Assembly: GCA_018894105.1 (NCBI GenBank)
Contig: CM032128.1
Span: 21,123,001-21,187,000 of the forward strand
Source: Jacaranda mimosifolia
Taxonomy: Eukaryota; Streptophyta; Magnoliopsida; Lamiales; Bignoniaceae
Length of the DNA: 64,000 nucleotides
Direction of reading: 5' to 3'
The notes beneath the pieces were generated by a model, which was not told the origin of the DNA, did no database searches, and worked only from the letters and a program-made list of their open reading frames with translations. Each line of letters opens with the position of its first letter. Position 1 is the first letter of the stretch. This document shows positions 12,200 through 21,050 of the stretch, in pieces. The position numbers were made by a program, and so were the translations under genes.

Positions 12200-12620
12200 A
12201 GTGCATTGTTGCAGGCACGAGCAAGTGTAGGCGGGGCGTGGGCGGGTGCATTGGTCTTTCCAGCCGAAAAATTGTTGGGCCTAGTGTTCTCTAGCCCATC
12301 TACCTGCAGCCTATCGTGACATCGCCTAGCACACCTAGGTCCACCATGCTTTGGCCCATTTGGGTGGCCCCATTTGCGAAGCCCAACCTTCAATCTTTTT
12401 GTAGCAAATTTTGAGTTTCCATTTTCAGCAGGTGCAGGCGGGGCGTGGGCAGGTGCATTGGTTTTTCCAGCCCAAAAACCATTGGGCTTAGTGTTCTCCA
12501 GCCCGTCTACTGGTGGCCCATCATGCCATTGTACGCCTACGTCCACCATGCCTTGGCCTATTCAGACGGCCCCACTTGTGAAGCCCAACCTTCAATCCAG
12601 TGCCAAGTCCATCAGTCAAG
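12200..12620 (+). repeat. Two GC-rich direct repeats (~215-bp period)
   Basis: GGCGGGGCGTGGGCGGGTGC (12229-12248) recurs as GGCGGGGCGTGGGCAGGTGC (12436-12455). Both are followed by a parallel series: CAGCC, TTGGGC, GTGTTCTC, AGCCC, TCTAC, GTCCACCATGC, and CAACCTTCAATC. The patch is far richer in G+C than its surroundings. Open frames appear on both strands but follow the repeat, so no protein is claimed. Confidence 0.75.
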
Positions 12621-12835
12621 CCTCGAGATTGGGCTTCGGCCAGTTAGAGTGGCCTATAGGGAAAACAGTCCATCAATCAAGCCCCGAGATTGGGCTTCAG
12701 CCAGTTGGAGCGGCCTATGGGGAAGATGACCTGGTTGTTGGGCCTATTCAGGCGGCCCCAGCTCCAAGTTAATCAAGTCAAGCCCCGAGATTGGGCTTCG
12801 GCCAATTGGAGCACCTATGGGGAAGACAACCCAAT
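12600..12835 (+). repeat. Tandem GC-rich repeats near CACTA-1 3' end
   Basis: Three copies of a unit containing AAGCC(C/T)CGAGATTGGGCTTC, then GGCC and CCTATGGGGAAGA, occur at about 12617, 12675 and 12781. Spacing is uneven (about 58 and 106 bases). These may be part of the transposon's 3' subterminal structure. Confidence 0.7.
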
Positions 12836-12899
12836 TAATATTGGGCCCACCCGAGTAGCCCAACACCAGAGATATTGGGCCCAAAAAATTAATGTATTA

Positions 12900-13376
12900 T
12901 ATGTGTTAAATGTAACAAAACTTTTAAACTCTTTCGTAACGAAACTCTTAATTATCTATTCTATTAGTAACAAAATTCTTATTTTTGAATGAAAATATTA
13001 TATAACTATTAGTAACCAAATATTTTGTTTACATAAATAATTAGTAACTATACTTAATTAAATAAATAATATTATTATAATATGCATTGATAACGAAAAA
13101 TAAAAGGCGACAAAACTGCTAACATTTTGGTAATTAGGTATTTCGTTACGCTATAGAAATCTATTGTAATTAACATTGTTTTGTCACTAATACGAAACTT
13201 TTTGTGACGATACATTTCGTCGCCATAAGGTCATCATTCGTAATGAACCATAAATTTTGTTACTAAGACTTTTTGCAATGGGCTTTACGGCATGAAACTT
13301 CAATAACAAAAAATTCGTTACCAATATTTTGGGTAACAAATTTCAGCATTATGGTAATGAAATTATTCGTTACTAA
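12900..13376 (-). repeat. CACTA-1 3' subterminal region
   Basis: AT-rich, with many GTAAC, GTTAC and TTCGTTAC words in both orientations (for example near 12938, 13012, 13143, 13257, 13317 and 13368), mirroring the 5' subterminal zone at 860-1190. This symmetry supports both ends belonging to one element. Confidence 0.65.
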
Positions 13377-13396
13377 AAGTGTAATTTGTTGTAGTG
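13377..13396 (-). repeat. CACTA-1 3' terminal inverted repeat
   Basis: Reads AAGTGTAATTTGTTGTAGTG, the inverse of the 5' terminus with one mismatch. It is followed by CTC, matching the CTC before 840. Confidence 0.95.
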
Positions 13397-13895
13397 CTCT
13401 CTCCTCCAAAAATGCCGTTCCCCTATCATCACTATCATCCTTTCTGATCTAGCAAAAGTTAGGTTGATTGAGAGCTTATCCTAGGCGTGTAGACTTTACA
13501 TTAGAGATTCCACACTTGGGGAACTTAGAATTTCATTGGTGAACCATTTTATGGTTGATTTCGGTGGATCATTTGGGTGATCTACAAGCTGATTTTTTCC
13601 ACGATTTTCGTTCACAAGCTTGCTGTTCCAGAGGAGATTTGGTGTGCCAAATTTTCCAATATTTGGATCATTGGAAGGAGAGCAATCGAATCCAACTGTT
13701 GGAGCTTGTGGATCATCCATTGGAGGAGTCCTTGGAGTGATCTAATTGAATCCTTTGTTTTCATTCACAAAGGTAAATTTTCTGCCCTCTATTCCTCATT
13801 TAGTGCATGATTTTGATCCGTGGAATGAGATGATTAGATTTATTTTTTCCTATTTTGGTTTTAATATTTGGATCCCAATCCATTTGCATCTTTCA
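13397..13895 (+). mobile_element. Copia-1 5' LTR, right part
   Basis: Continuation of the LTR broken at 839. It aligns with 26860-27349 of the 3' LTR (GGTTGATTGAGAGCTTATCC, CTTGGGGAACTTAGAA and others). It ends GCATCTTTCA at 13895, the same end as the 3' LTR (CATCTTTCA at 27349), and is followed two bases later by the primer-binding site. Confidence 0.9.
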
Positions 13896-13897
13896 AG

Positions 13898-13910
13898 TGG
13901 TATCGGAGCC
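13898..13910 (+). promoter_or_regulatory. Copia-1 primer-binding site
   Basis: TGGTATCGGAGCC differs by one base from the common plant Ty1/copia primer-binding sequence TGGTATCAGAGCC, taken to pair with the 3' end of initiator tRNA-Met. It lies two bases after the LTR end, where it should be, and fixes the strand of Copia-1. Confidence 0.88.
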
Positions 13911-15844
13911 ATTTTCATGCATGGATTTGGATTTTAGTGAATTGATTCATGTGATGAATTGATTCTAGATCTCCAAATATTTGATTCAATTGATGAATTT
14001 GAGTGTTTGAAATATGTTAATATGTGTTTAAGTGTTATTTCATATATTGGCATGATTTTCATTCAAATCTTATCATGTTAAATGTTGATTTAGAATTGAT
14101 TGATGTTATATGTTAATATAGTATGTTTATTATAGCTTTAAAGTGTTTGGCTATTCTTGGATCCGATTGGATTGGAGTTAATTGGAGATTTTTGGAGAAT
14201 GTTGATTCTCACTTAGATTTGATTTTTGAAGTATGTTTGAGCACTTTAATTTCCAATTTTTAAAGTGTTTCTAATCTTGAAATTTGTCAAAATGTGTGTG
14301 GAATTGAGTCATGGGTGTGTCCATGATGTTTAGAATACAAAATAGCACAAAATGAGCTCAAAATGCACACTAGCACACAAACCGGCAGTGCTGCCGGTCC
14401 CGTGGCAGCAATTACAACATAGCGGGCGTGCTGTGAGCGCACTTGCCATGCGGCTGGGTGAACACCAAGGGTAGCGACCTACTGGCATGTGGCTAGGGGT
14501 GTTTCTTGGCTTTTTTGTTGTCTTCCTTCTAAGCTCATTTCCTATTATTTTTTATGCACAAAAGTTGTGTAAGTATTCAAACTAATGTTGGATATTTTTG
14601 CTAACTTTTAAAGTCAAGTTTAAGTTAATCTTCAATTCAGTGCAAAAATGAGATGCATAAAGAGTTATGCTTATTTTTGCCTATTAATGAATTGTTTATG
14701 AGATAATCACTTAATTGGATGGATTGAATGCCAATTCCTATTACTGTTTATTTAATTGTTAAATGAATGATGAATGGGGATGAACATGAGCCTTTAAATG
14801 ACGTTTATTTGTTTCAAAGTTATTTGAAAAAGATTGTATTAAATAGGGGCTTGCATGCCTTTTGATTTTCTACCTTGTAAATGTTATGGGAGTAGACTCT
14901 GGGGGTGAGGATTTCTTTTCTCTTGTAAATGTTGCAAGGAGACAAAGGAGGCCAAGAGGATCAAGGAGGCTTGAAGACCCATGAATGTGTGGAATACATT
15001 TATGTAACAAATAGGATTTAATCTACTCACTTAAAATCAACTAAGTAGTGTACCTATGGCTCTAAGTGCACTACTTGGTTAAGGCTCATGGTCATCCCAC
15101 CCTAGGAGCATGCTAGGCGCATTTATTTACTTATTCTTTCCTTTATCCTATTGTTGTATGAGATGCATGGCTAGGATATAGAGAACCTAAATAAGATATG
15201 ATAAAATTGATGAGATCATTTAAAACAAGAAAACCCTCAACTTAGAGGAGTCTAAGTTTCCAAAATATTAAGTCAAATTGGATATAAATTAAAAAAAGTT
15301 TGAATTAATCTAAGCCTTGTACCAATAGGCAATGACATGAGATGCTACCCTAATTTAGTGTTGGCTCACGAGTCGTGGGACACTTTATTAGTGGAAGCTA
15401 TGCTCACTTCTTAGCATATGATGCACTTCAATTTAAAACTTACTTTGACATTGTCTCACGTGTTGTGGAATGTCATTGTGGAGTTTATAATTAAAGATTG
15501 ATTGGTAGGTATGGCTTAACACCTAGTAGTGTAGATATCGCACGAGTCATAAGTCTATATGAAAAGTGAGGCAAAACAAATCCAGGGTTGCATAGAGATG
15601 CAATTAGCAAAATTTGCTTACTTAGGATTGTTTGTGGATGTCTCATGAGTCGTGGGTCCACAAATGATGCTTTTTGTACCTTGATTCTTACTAGGAAATA
15701 TGATTTATCGAATTCCTTTAGGGGGTAATGAATTTGATAAAATAGTGGGAGAAAAATAGGCTTATATTTTCTTCTTTTAATATCAAATTCAATCACATGC
15801 TTATATTTTCTTTTTTGCCTTTGTAGATTTGTGAAATCTCAAAC
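13911..15844 (+). mobile_element. Copia-1 untranslated leader
   Basis: About 1.9 kb between the primer-binding site and gag with no long open frame. It aligns with the leader of Copia-3 (43919-45861) and, reversed, with the leader of Copia-2 (54344-55804). Landmarks shared by all three are a GC-rich island (14385-14480 here), a TTGTAAATGTTAYRRGAG word repeated near 14875 and 14925, and four copies of a near-palindrome before gag (15365-15657). Confidence 0.75.
15365..15657 (+). repeat. Four phased near-palindromes upstream of gag
   Basis: CTCACGAGTCGTGGGA (15365), CTCACGTGTTGTGGAA (15455), CGCACGAGTCATAAG (15539) and CTCATGAGTCGTGGG (15642) lie 84 to 103 bases apart. The core CACGAGTCGTG is almost self-complementary. 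The same four, similarly spaced, occur in Copia-3 (45371-45666), and weaker versions occur in Copia-2 (54541-54840). This could be a protein-binding or RNA-structure element of the leader; the function is unknown. Confidence 0.7.
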
Positions 15845-16660
15845 ATGGTCAAGAATCCACTAAGCATCATATTGGAATATAATGAACCAACAAGGCTGAA
15901 CTACCATGATTGGTTTCAAAACCTCAAAATCATTCTAGGCTTCGAGAAATGAACATACGTCCTAACTCAAAGTCCGCCAAATACCATAGGTGAGGATGCC
16001 AATCAAGAGGCATATGAAACATTCACTAAATGGGTAAAGGATGACCTTTAAACATGTTGCCTCATGATGGCCTCCATGTCTAATGAGCTTCAAAAGTCTC
16101 ATGACCATATGAAAAGTGCTTCTAAGATACACTTACACCTACAAGAGTTATATGGTGTACAAATGAGACATAAGAGATACATGTACTTAAAGGAGCTCTT
16201 TCGGACTAGGTTGATGGAGGTGTCTAGTGTCCATGATCATGGGCCTAAGATGATTGGGCTTATTGAGAAGCTTGCTATTTTGGAAGTAGTTATGGACAAT
16301 GACCTCTATGTGGATTTGATCCTTCAATCCTTGCCTAGGTCTTTTGACAGCTTCGTGTTGAACTTTAACATATCTAAATAAGAAGTCACGATCAATGAAT
16401 AGGTTAATATATTGGTGATGGTCGAGACGACTATGAAAAAGAACAAACCTTTAATGCTTACTTCCTTTTCCAAGTCTAAGGGCCCAAGGAGAAAGAAGAA
16501 ATGAGGTAAGAAGAAGAAAAATTTTTCTTTGAAGGAAAATGGAACATTAAAATCATTCGGAAAGGTCAAGAAAAAGAAATAGGATAGGAAGGATGCCACT
16601 TGTTTCTACTATGGTGAGACGGGCTATTGGAAGTGAAATTGGAAGAAATATCTTGCAACC
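15845..16660 (+). pseudogene. Copia-1 gag (nucleocapsid precursor), disrupted
   Basis: Starts with MVKNPLSIILEYNEPTRLNY and matches the copia-type gag N-terminus of Copia-2 (MAKNLNIFLKTNKLTRPNFY). In-frame stops follow FEK, KDDL, NISK and others. The clearest stretch is 16064-16381, containing HLHLQELYGVQ, LIEKLAILEVVMDND and LILQSLPRSFDSF, which is the conserved gag helix region. A zinc knuckle at ~16598-16640 reads CFYYGETGYWK and then a stop: the second Cys and the His are replaced by Tyr and the last Cys is gone. The lysine-rich stretch before it is typical. It cannot make a working nucleocapsid. Confidence 0.85.
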
Positions 16661-17074
16661 CTTGGGAATGGTATGTACTTTATTGAAGTACACTTAACTA
16701 CCAATTCTTCCTCATGGGTATATGATAGGACATATGGTTCTCACCTTTGTAATTCATTACATGGGATGGAAAAAAGAAAGAGTCTAAGTGATGAGGATTC
16801 GATCGTACGCCATGGCAATGGAGCAAAAGTTGCAGCCAAAGTTGAAGGTATTATGAAGTTAGACTTAGGGAACTCCTATATTATATTGAATCCTTGTTAC
16901 TTGTACCAACTCTTGTGAAGAATATTATTTCAATTCCGATTTTGGATAATGAATGATTTGATTTTTCAATATCAAATGGAAAATTGAAAGCAATAAAGAT
17001 GGTTCTTTAGTTGTAATGGGTACACTTAGTAATGGATTATACGTTTTGAATTCTCAACCATCACTTATGCACAT
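16661..17074 (+). pseudogene. Copia-1 protease region, degenerate
   Basis: The frame at 16673-16918 includes NSSSWVYDRTYGSHLCNSL, which corresponds to the copia aspartic-protease site (usual form W-x-x-D-T/S-G-x-x-x-H-x-C-N). The Asp is followed by Arg-Thr-Tyr instead of Thr/Ser-Gly, so the catalytic triad is lost. The downstream EGIMKLDLGNSYIILNPCY matches the end of the protease domain. A stop follows at 16916-16918, and 16919-17074 is in a different frame. Confidence 0.7.
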
Positions 17075-17921
17075 TCAATGAAGTAAAAGAAAATTAGATA
17101 ACCAAGAATGTGCCACTTTATGGCATGCAACACTTGGACATATTTTCAAAAATAAGATGAATAAGATAGAAGCCCTCAAAGCACTAAATGTTAGTGGCAT
17201 AGAAGACCTTCCTATTTGTGATTCTAGTTTAAAAGGAAAAATGACCAAAGTTTCTTTTATAGGACAAATGGAGCGAACCACAAGTCCATTAGATTTGATT
17301 CATACTGATGTATGTGGGCCACTAAGAGTTAGCATAAGAAGAGGCTATTCTTACTTCATTACCTTCACCAATGATCATACTGGACTCAGACATTTGTATT
17401 TTATGAAGTACAAGTTCGAAGCTTTTGAAAAGTTCAAAGAGCATAGGAATGAAGTAGAAAAGCAACAAGGACTTATTATTAAAGTTCTTTGATTGGATCG
17501 AGGAAGGAAATACTTAAGTACTAATTTCTTGGATTATCTAAAAGAGAATGAGATTCTCTCATAATGGACTCCACCCAGCACACTCCAACATAATGGAGTT
17601 GCCGAGAGGAGAAACCGTACCTTGTTGGACATGGTAAGTTCCATGATGAGCTTCACTGGTGTGCCTATATCCTTTTAGGAATATGCCCTTGAGATGGCAG
17701 TGAGGCTATTAAATGTAGTACCCTCAAAGTCGGTGCCAAAAATGCCGCATGAGATGTGGTATAGCAAAGCACTCTCTAACTCTTTTCTAAGAGTTTGGAG
17801 GTCCCCCGCGTATGTCAAGAGGTTAGTGGAAGACAAGTTGGATGCAAGATCCACTTTGTGCAAGTTTTTGGTATACCCAAAAGAGTCTTTGGATTATTAT
17901 TTCTATGATCCCTCGAAATAA
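17075..17921 (+). pseudogene. Copia-1 integrase, disrupted
   Basis: A pre-integrase zinc region (LWHATLGHIFKNKM ... LPICDSSL, a His-His-Cys pattern) leads into the integrase core: LIHTDVCGPLRV with the first catalytic Asp, ITFTNDHT, a degenerate LDRGRKYLS, and HNGVAERRNRTLLDMV with the catalytic Glu. Stops interrupt it after IIKVL (17490), EILS (17562) and VPIS (17676). The last part (17694-17921) continues with RLLNVVPSKSVPKMPHEMWY, normal for the copia integrase C-terminal half. Confidence 0.85.
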
Positions 17922-17924
17922 AAA

Positions 17925-18254
17925 GTGTTTGTTTTGAGGAACGCCACCTTTTTAGAAAAGGAGTTTCTAATTGATAGAAAAGGTATTATCATTGAACTTG
18001 ATGAAGTTCAAGATGATCATATTATTCCAAAAGCAGTAGAAATAATAGCGCATCCCGAGCCTAACATAAAACCTCTAAAAAGGTCGAACCGAATCAAGAA
18101 GCAACATGAAAGGTTCGAATTTCTTCATGAGACGTGGCAAACAAATAGTGATCTGAAGGCCTATGAGGAAGTTACGTTGGACATAGATTCAGGACATTAG
18201 CTTAGAGCTATGAAATCCTAAATGAACTCCATATACTCCAACATAATATGAATT
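17925..18254 (+). pseudogene. Copia-1 integrase-RT linker
   Basis: MFVLRNATFLEKEFLIDRKG followed by an acidic and basic hinge (ELDEVQDD; RSNRIKKQHERFEFL) is the usual join between integrase and reverse transcriptase in copia polyproteins. Copia-2 has the same segment at 51994-52266. A stop closes the frame at 18198. Confidence 0.75.
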
Positions 18255-18960
18255 TTGGTAGATCCACCGGAGGGTATAGTACCTATTGGTTGCAAGTGGA
18301 TCTACAAGGAAAAGCTAGGAGTCGATGGAGAGGTGACGGCCTTTAAGGCTAGACTAGTGGCAAAATGTTATACTCAAAGACCCAATATTGATTCTGAGGA
18401 AACCTTTTTATCGGTCGCTATGCCTAAGTACTCTATCAGGATTATACTTGCCATAATCACTTACTACAACTATGAGATATGGTAAATAGATGTAAAGATT
18501 GCTTTACTCAATGGAAACATTAAAGAAGAAATCTATATGGAGTAACCATAAGATTTTATATCCAAAAAGAGTGAGCAAGCAAGCTCCAAAGGTCCATCTA
18601 TGGACTAAAGCAAACATCCCAAAGTTGGAACATATATCTTGATAAGACAGTTAAGTCGTTTGGCTTTGCCAAAAATGTGTATGAGCTTTGTGTGTATAAA
18701 AAGGCTAATGGGAGTCCGATATAGTTTATTCTACTTTATGTCGATGGCATTCTTCTCATTGGAAATGAGAAAAAAGGGTTAGAGTGTACTAAATCATGTT
18801 TATCTTCGTAATTCTCCATGAAAGATTTAGGAGAAGTATCTTTCGTATTAGGAATATAGATATATAGAGATAGATCAAAGAGGATGTTGGTTTAGTATGG
18901 AAGAATCTTAGAAGGGATTCCTTCCTATAGGACATGGTCTTGTCTCTCCAAGTCTATAGC
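18255..18960 (+). pseudogene. Copia-1 reverse transcriptase, disrupted
   Basis: GCKWIYKEKLGVDGEVTAFK and RLVAKCYTQRPNIDSEETFL are the copia RT N-terminal motifs; IRIILAIITYYNYEIW precedes a stop at 18483, then IDVKIALLNGNIKEEIYME. The active-site box reads YVDG (~18738-18752) instead of YVDD, so the second catalytic Asp is lost. Several stops and frame changes separate these parts. Alignment with Copia-2 RT (51400-51990, reversed) supports the call. Confidence 0.85.
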
Positions 18961-19571
18961 CTATAAGACTAAAGATGAGAGAGAAAGAATATCCCACATA
19001 CCTTATGCATCCGCTATAGGAAGCATAATGTATGCCATTCAATGTACTACACTGGATGTAGCACATGCCCTAAGTGTTACAAACAACTTTCAATCTAACC
19101 CCGATAAAAGATACTGGACGGCCGAAAAAGCAGTCCTGAAGTACTTGAGAAGGATTTATTTTTAGTTTATGATAATAGATAATTGAAACTTGAAGGGTTT
19201 TTAGATTTTTGTTTCCAATTCAATGAAGATGACTTTAAATCCACCTCAGGATTTATATTTCATCTCAATGGCGGCACAGTGAGTTTGAAGAGCTCCAAAT
19301 AAGATATCACGACCAATTCTAACACTGAAGCGGAATATATGGGGCTTCGAAAATCGCAAAAGAAGGTATTTGGATGAAAATTTTCATCCAAGAATTGGAT
19401 ATAGTGCTTAACATTGCAGAGCCAGTTGTTGTCTTTTGTGACAACAATGGAGCCATTGCGTAAGCAAAAGAACCAAGATCTCATCAGTGATCTAATCACA
19501 TTTTAAGGCATTATAAGATCATTGATAGAGGCAACATCCGAGTGGAGAGGGCTTTAGGGCCAACAGAAGAT
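18961..19571 (+). pseudogene. Copia-1 RNase H and polypurine tract
   Basis: The fragment matches copia RNase H: a PYASAIGSIMYAIQCTT-like start near 19002, FHLNGGTVSLKSSK near 19258, a degenerate TEAEYMGL near 19328, and CDNNGAIA near 19437. Copia-2 holds the better copy (50473-51020). The coding remnant runs to a purine-rich stretch (AACAGAAGA, 19562-19570) directly before the 3' LTR. Confidence 0.75.
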
Positions 19572-20352
19572 TGTTGGAATAGTGCCCCACAAGCCAATTA
19601 GATTGGCATGTAAAACTACTTCTCTTGTGATAAAATCTTGATTGAATGACATTCTTATTAAATGACAGTCTTCATCTTATGATTTTTATACTTCACTCAT
19701 ATTTGGTTGAAACCCTTAAATCATACTAAGCTACGGGACTTGGTCACGCATATAATGGTGATCATGAAAGAAGTCTTTATGGTCATGATTTTAAAGTATT
19801 CCAAGTCATAGAATCTTGTGAGATAGGGCATCTAAGATTTGGATAGACTTCCACTAACTATGTATATTTCAAGGGGTTAGATATTGCCCCATTTCATGGG
19901 CAATCTATGTTAGACATAAATGCATGTTAGTGGGTACTTGTTAGACGACAAGTTTACAAAAGGCACACCAAGAGGATTCACTAGATAGCCGTAGTGGCAA
20001 CTTCTCAAGTTTAAGATAATGCATATAATTAGTCCTTAGACCTAATGATCCATAGTAACCTTGTATTTAGGTCTCTATACTTTGACTTTTCCCCGACCAT
20101 GTAGCGAGTCATATGGGGTTGAGATTGGGCATGAGCTATTTAAGCATCTAAGATGGGATCCATTCCTCATGTTGTGAAGAACGAGTGTATCTCCTATGTA
20201 TTCTATAATAATTGATTCTAAGAAATCCTTACGCAAGGTAGTATGAAAATTTGGAAAAGGTGTTTTTCAAAGTTGAGGTCATAAAGGGGAATCGAGACAT
20301 TGGATATAGAGATATAGTTATTGAGGCTATTAGGGAGTTGACAAATATCATG
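19572..20352 (+). mobile_element. Copia-1 3' LTR, left part
   Basis: Begins TGTTGGAATAGTGCC, the start shared by every copia LTR here (21051, 41689, 46728, and reversed at 29072 and 50472). It breaks off at 20352 (TATCATG) and resumes at 25490 (TCATGCTCTGGGCCTC), with TCATG duplicated at the break by the solo gypsy-type LTR between. Confidence 0.9.
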
Positions 20353-21050
20353 TGTAACTCCCTAAAAATCAAACCATGTAGTCTAGTCTTGAGGTCTTAA
20401 ACTCAATTTCGAAAAAAAAAAAAAAAGAGTTGCCAATCAGAATTATAACCTTAAATAAAATTTCAAACATTCTAAGTAGTCCAAATAAATCCAAACATGG
20501 AAAAACTCAAAATGCTCAGTCCTCTATCTTCTACTAGTAATTTCATTAAACAAAAAAAAGAAAAGAAAAGAAAAGAACTAATCCGTCTATGTGGCAATAA
20601 TATACTAACATATTGCTAATTCATCATCAAAAGACTTTCAACTCTGATTCTTGTCAAAAATAGGTTCAACATCTTCATCAGGACTAGGGTCTAAATATGC
20701 CAGAAGGAAGTTTAAAATATAGAAGTATGAGTAAAGGACTTAGTGAATGCCAAGTGTGTGCAATATGAGTTTAGGGATATATTATGATCAAAAGATGCTT
20801 AGTGATAAATATTTGAGAAAAATAGTGAGAAACAGTTATAAGCACTTGAATAACTATCAAAAATAGTTATAAACATTTGAGAAGACGGTGAAAAGCAGTT
20901 ATGCATTATACAGTAGTAAAACGGAATATAACAGCAAATATTTTTTAATAAGCTAACAATTAAATGCGATGTTTGAACCAATATTTACTGCAGCCAGTCA
21001 ACCTTATGACTCCCATCATAACAATCCCTTATCACTCCAAGCAAGGTGCG

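Larger units (their letters stand above)
840..13396. mobile_element. CACTA-type DNA transposon, non-autonomous, 12.6 kb
   Basis: Its ends are CACTACAACAAATTGCACTT (840-859) and the inverse of CACTACAACAAATTACACTT (13377-13396), 19 of 20 bases identical. It is flanked by a 3-bp duplication CTC (837-839 and 13397-13399), the size expected for CACTA elements. Removing it rejoins a copia LTR in register with the copy at 26821-26900, which proves insertion. The ends carry many GTTAC/GTAAC words, as in CACTA subterminal regions. No tnp2 or TNPA-like protein is visible, so it was probably mobilised by another element. It contains later insertions, including a solo gypsy-type LTR, a MITE and a fragment of another CACTA terminus. 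Confidence 0.9.

Noticed and set aside
12166..12992. Overlapping open frames of 94-132 codons on both strands
   Set aside because: They follow GC-rich tandem repeats, are open on both strands and repeat the same residues; composition explains them.
20400..20580. Poly-A and AAAAG-rich tracts as a retroposon tail
   Set aside because: They are internal to the solo gypsy-type LTR, with no target duplication next to them and no upstream body.
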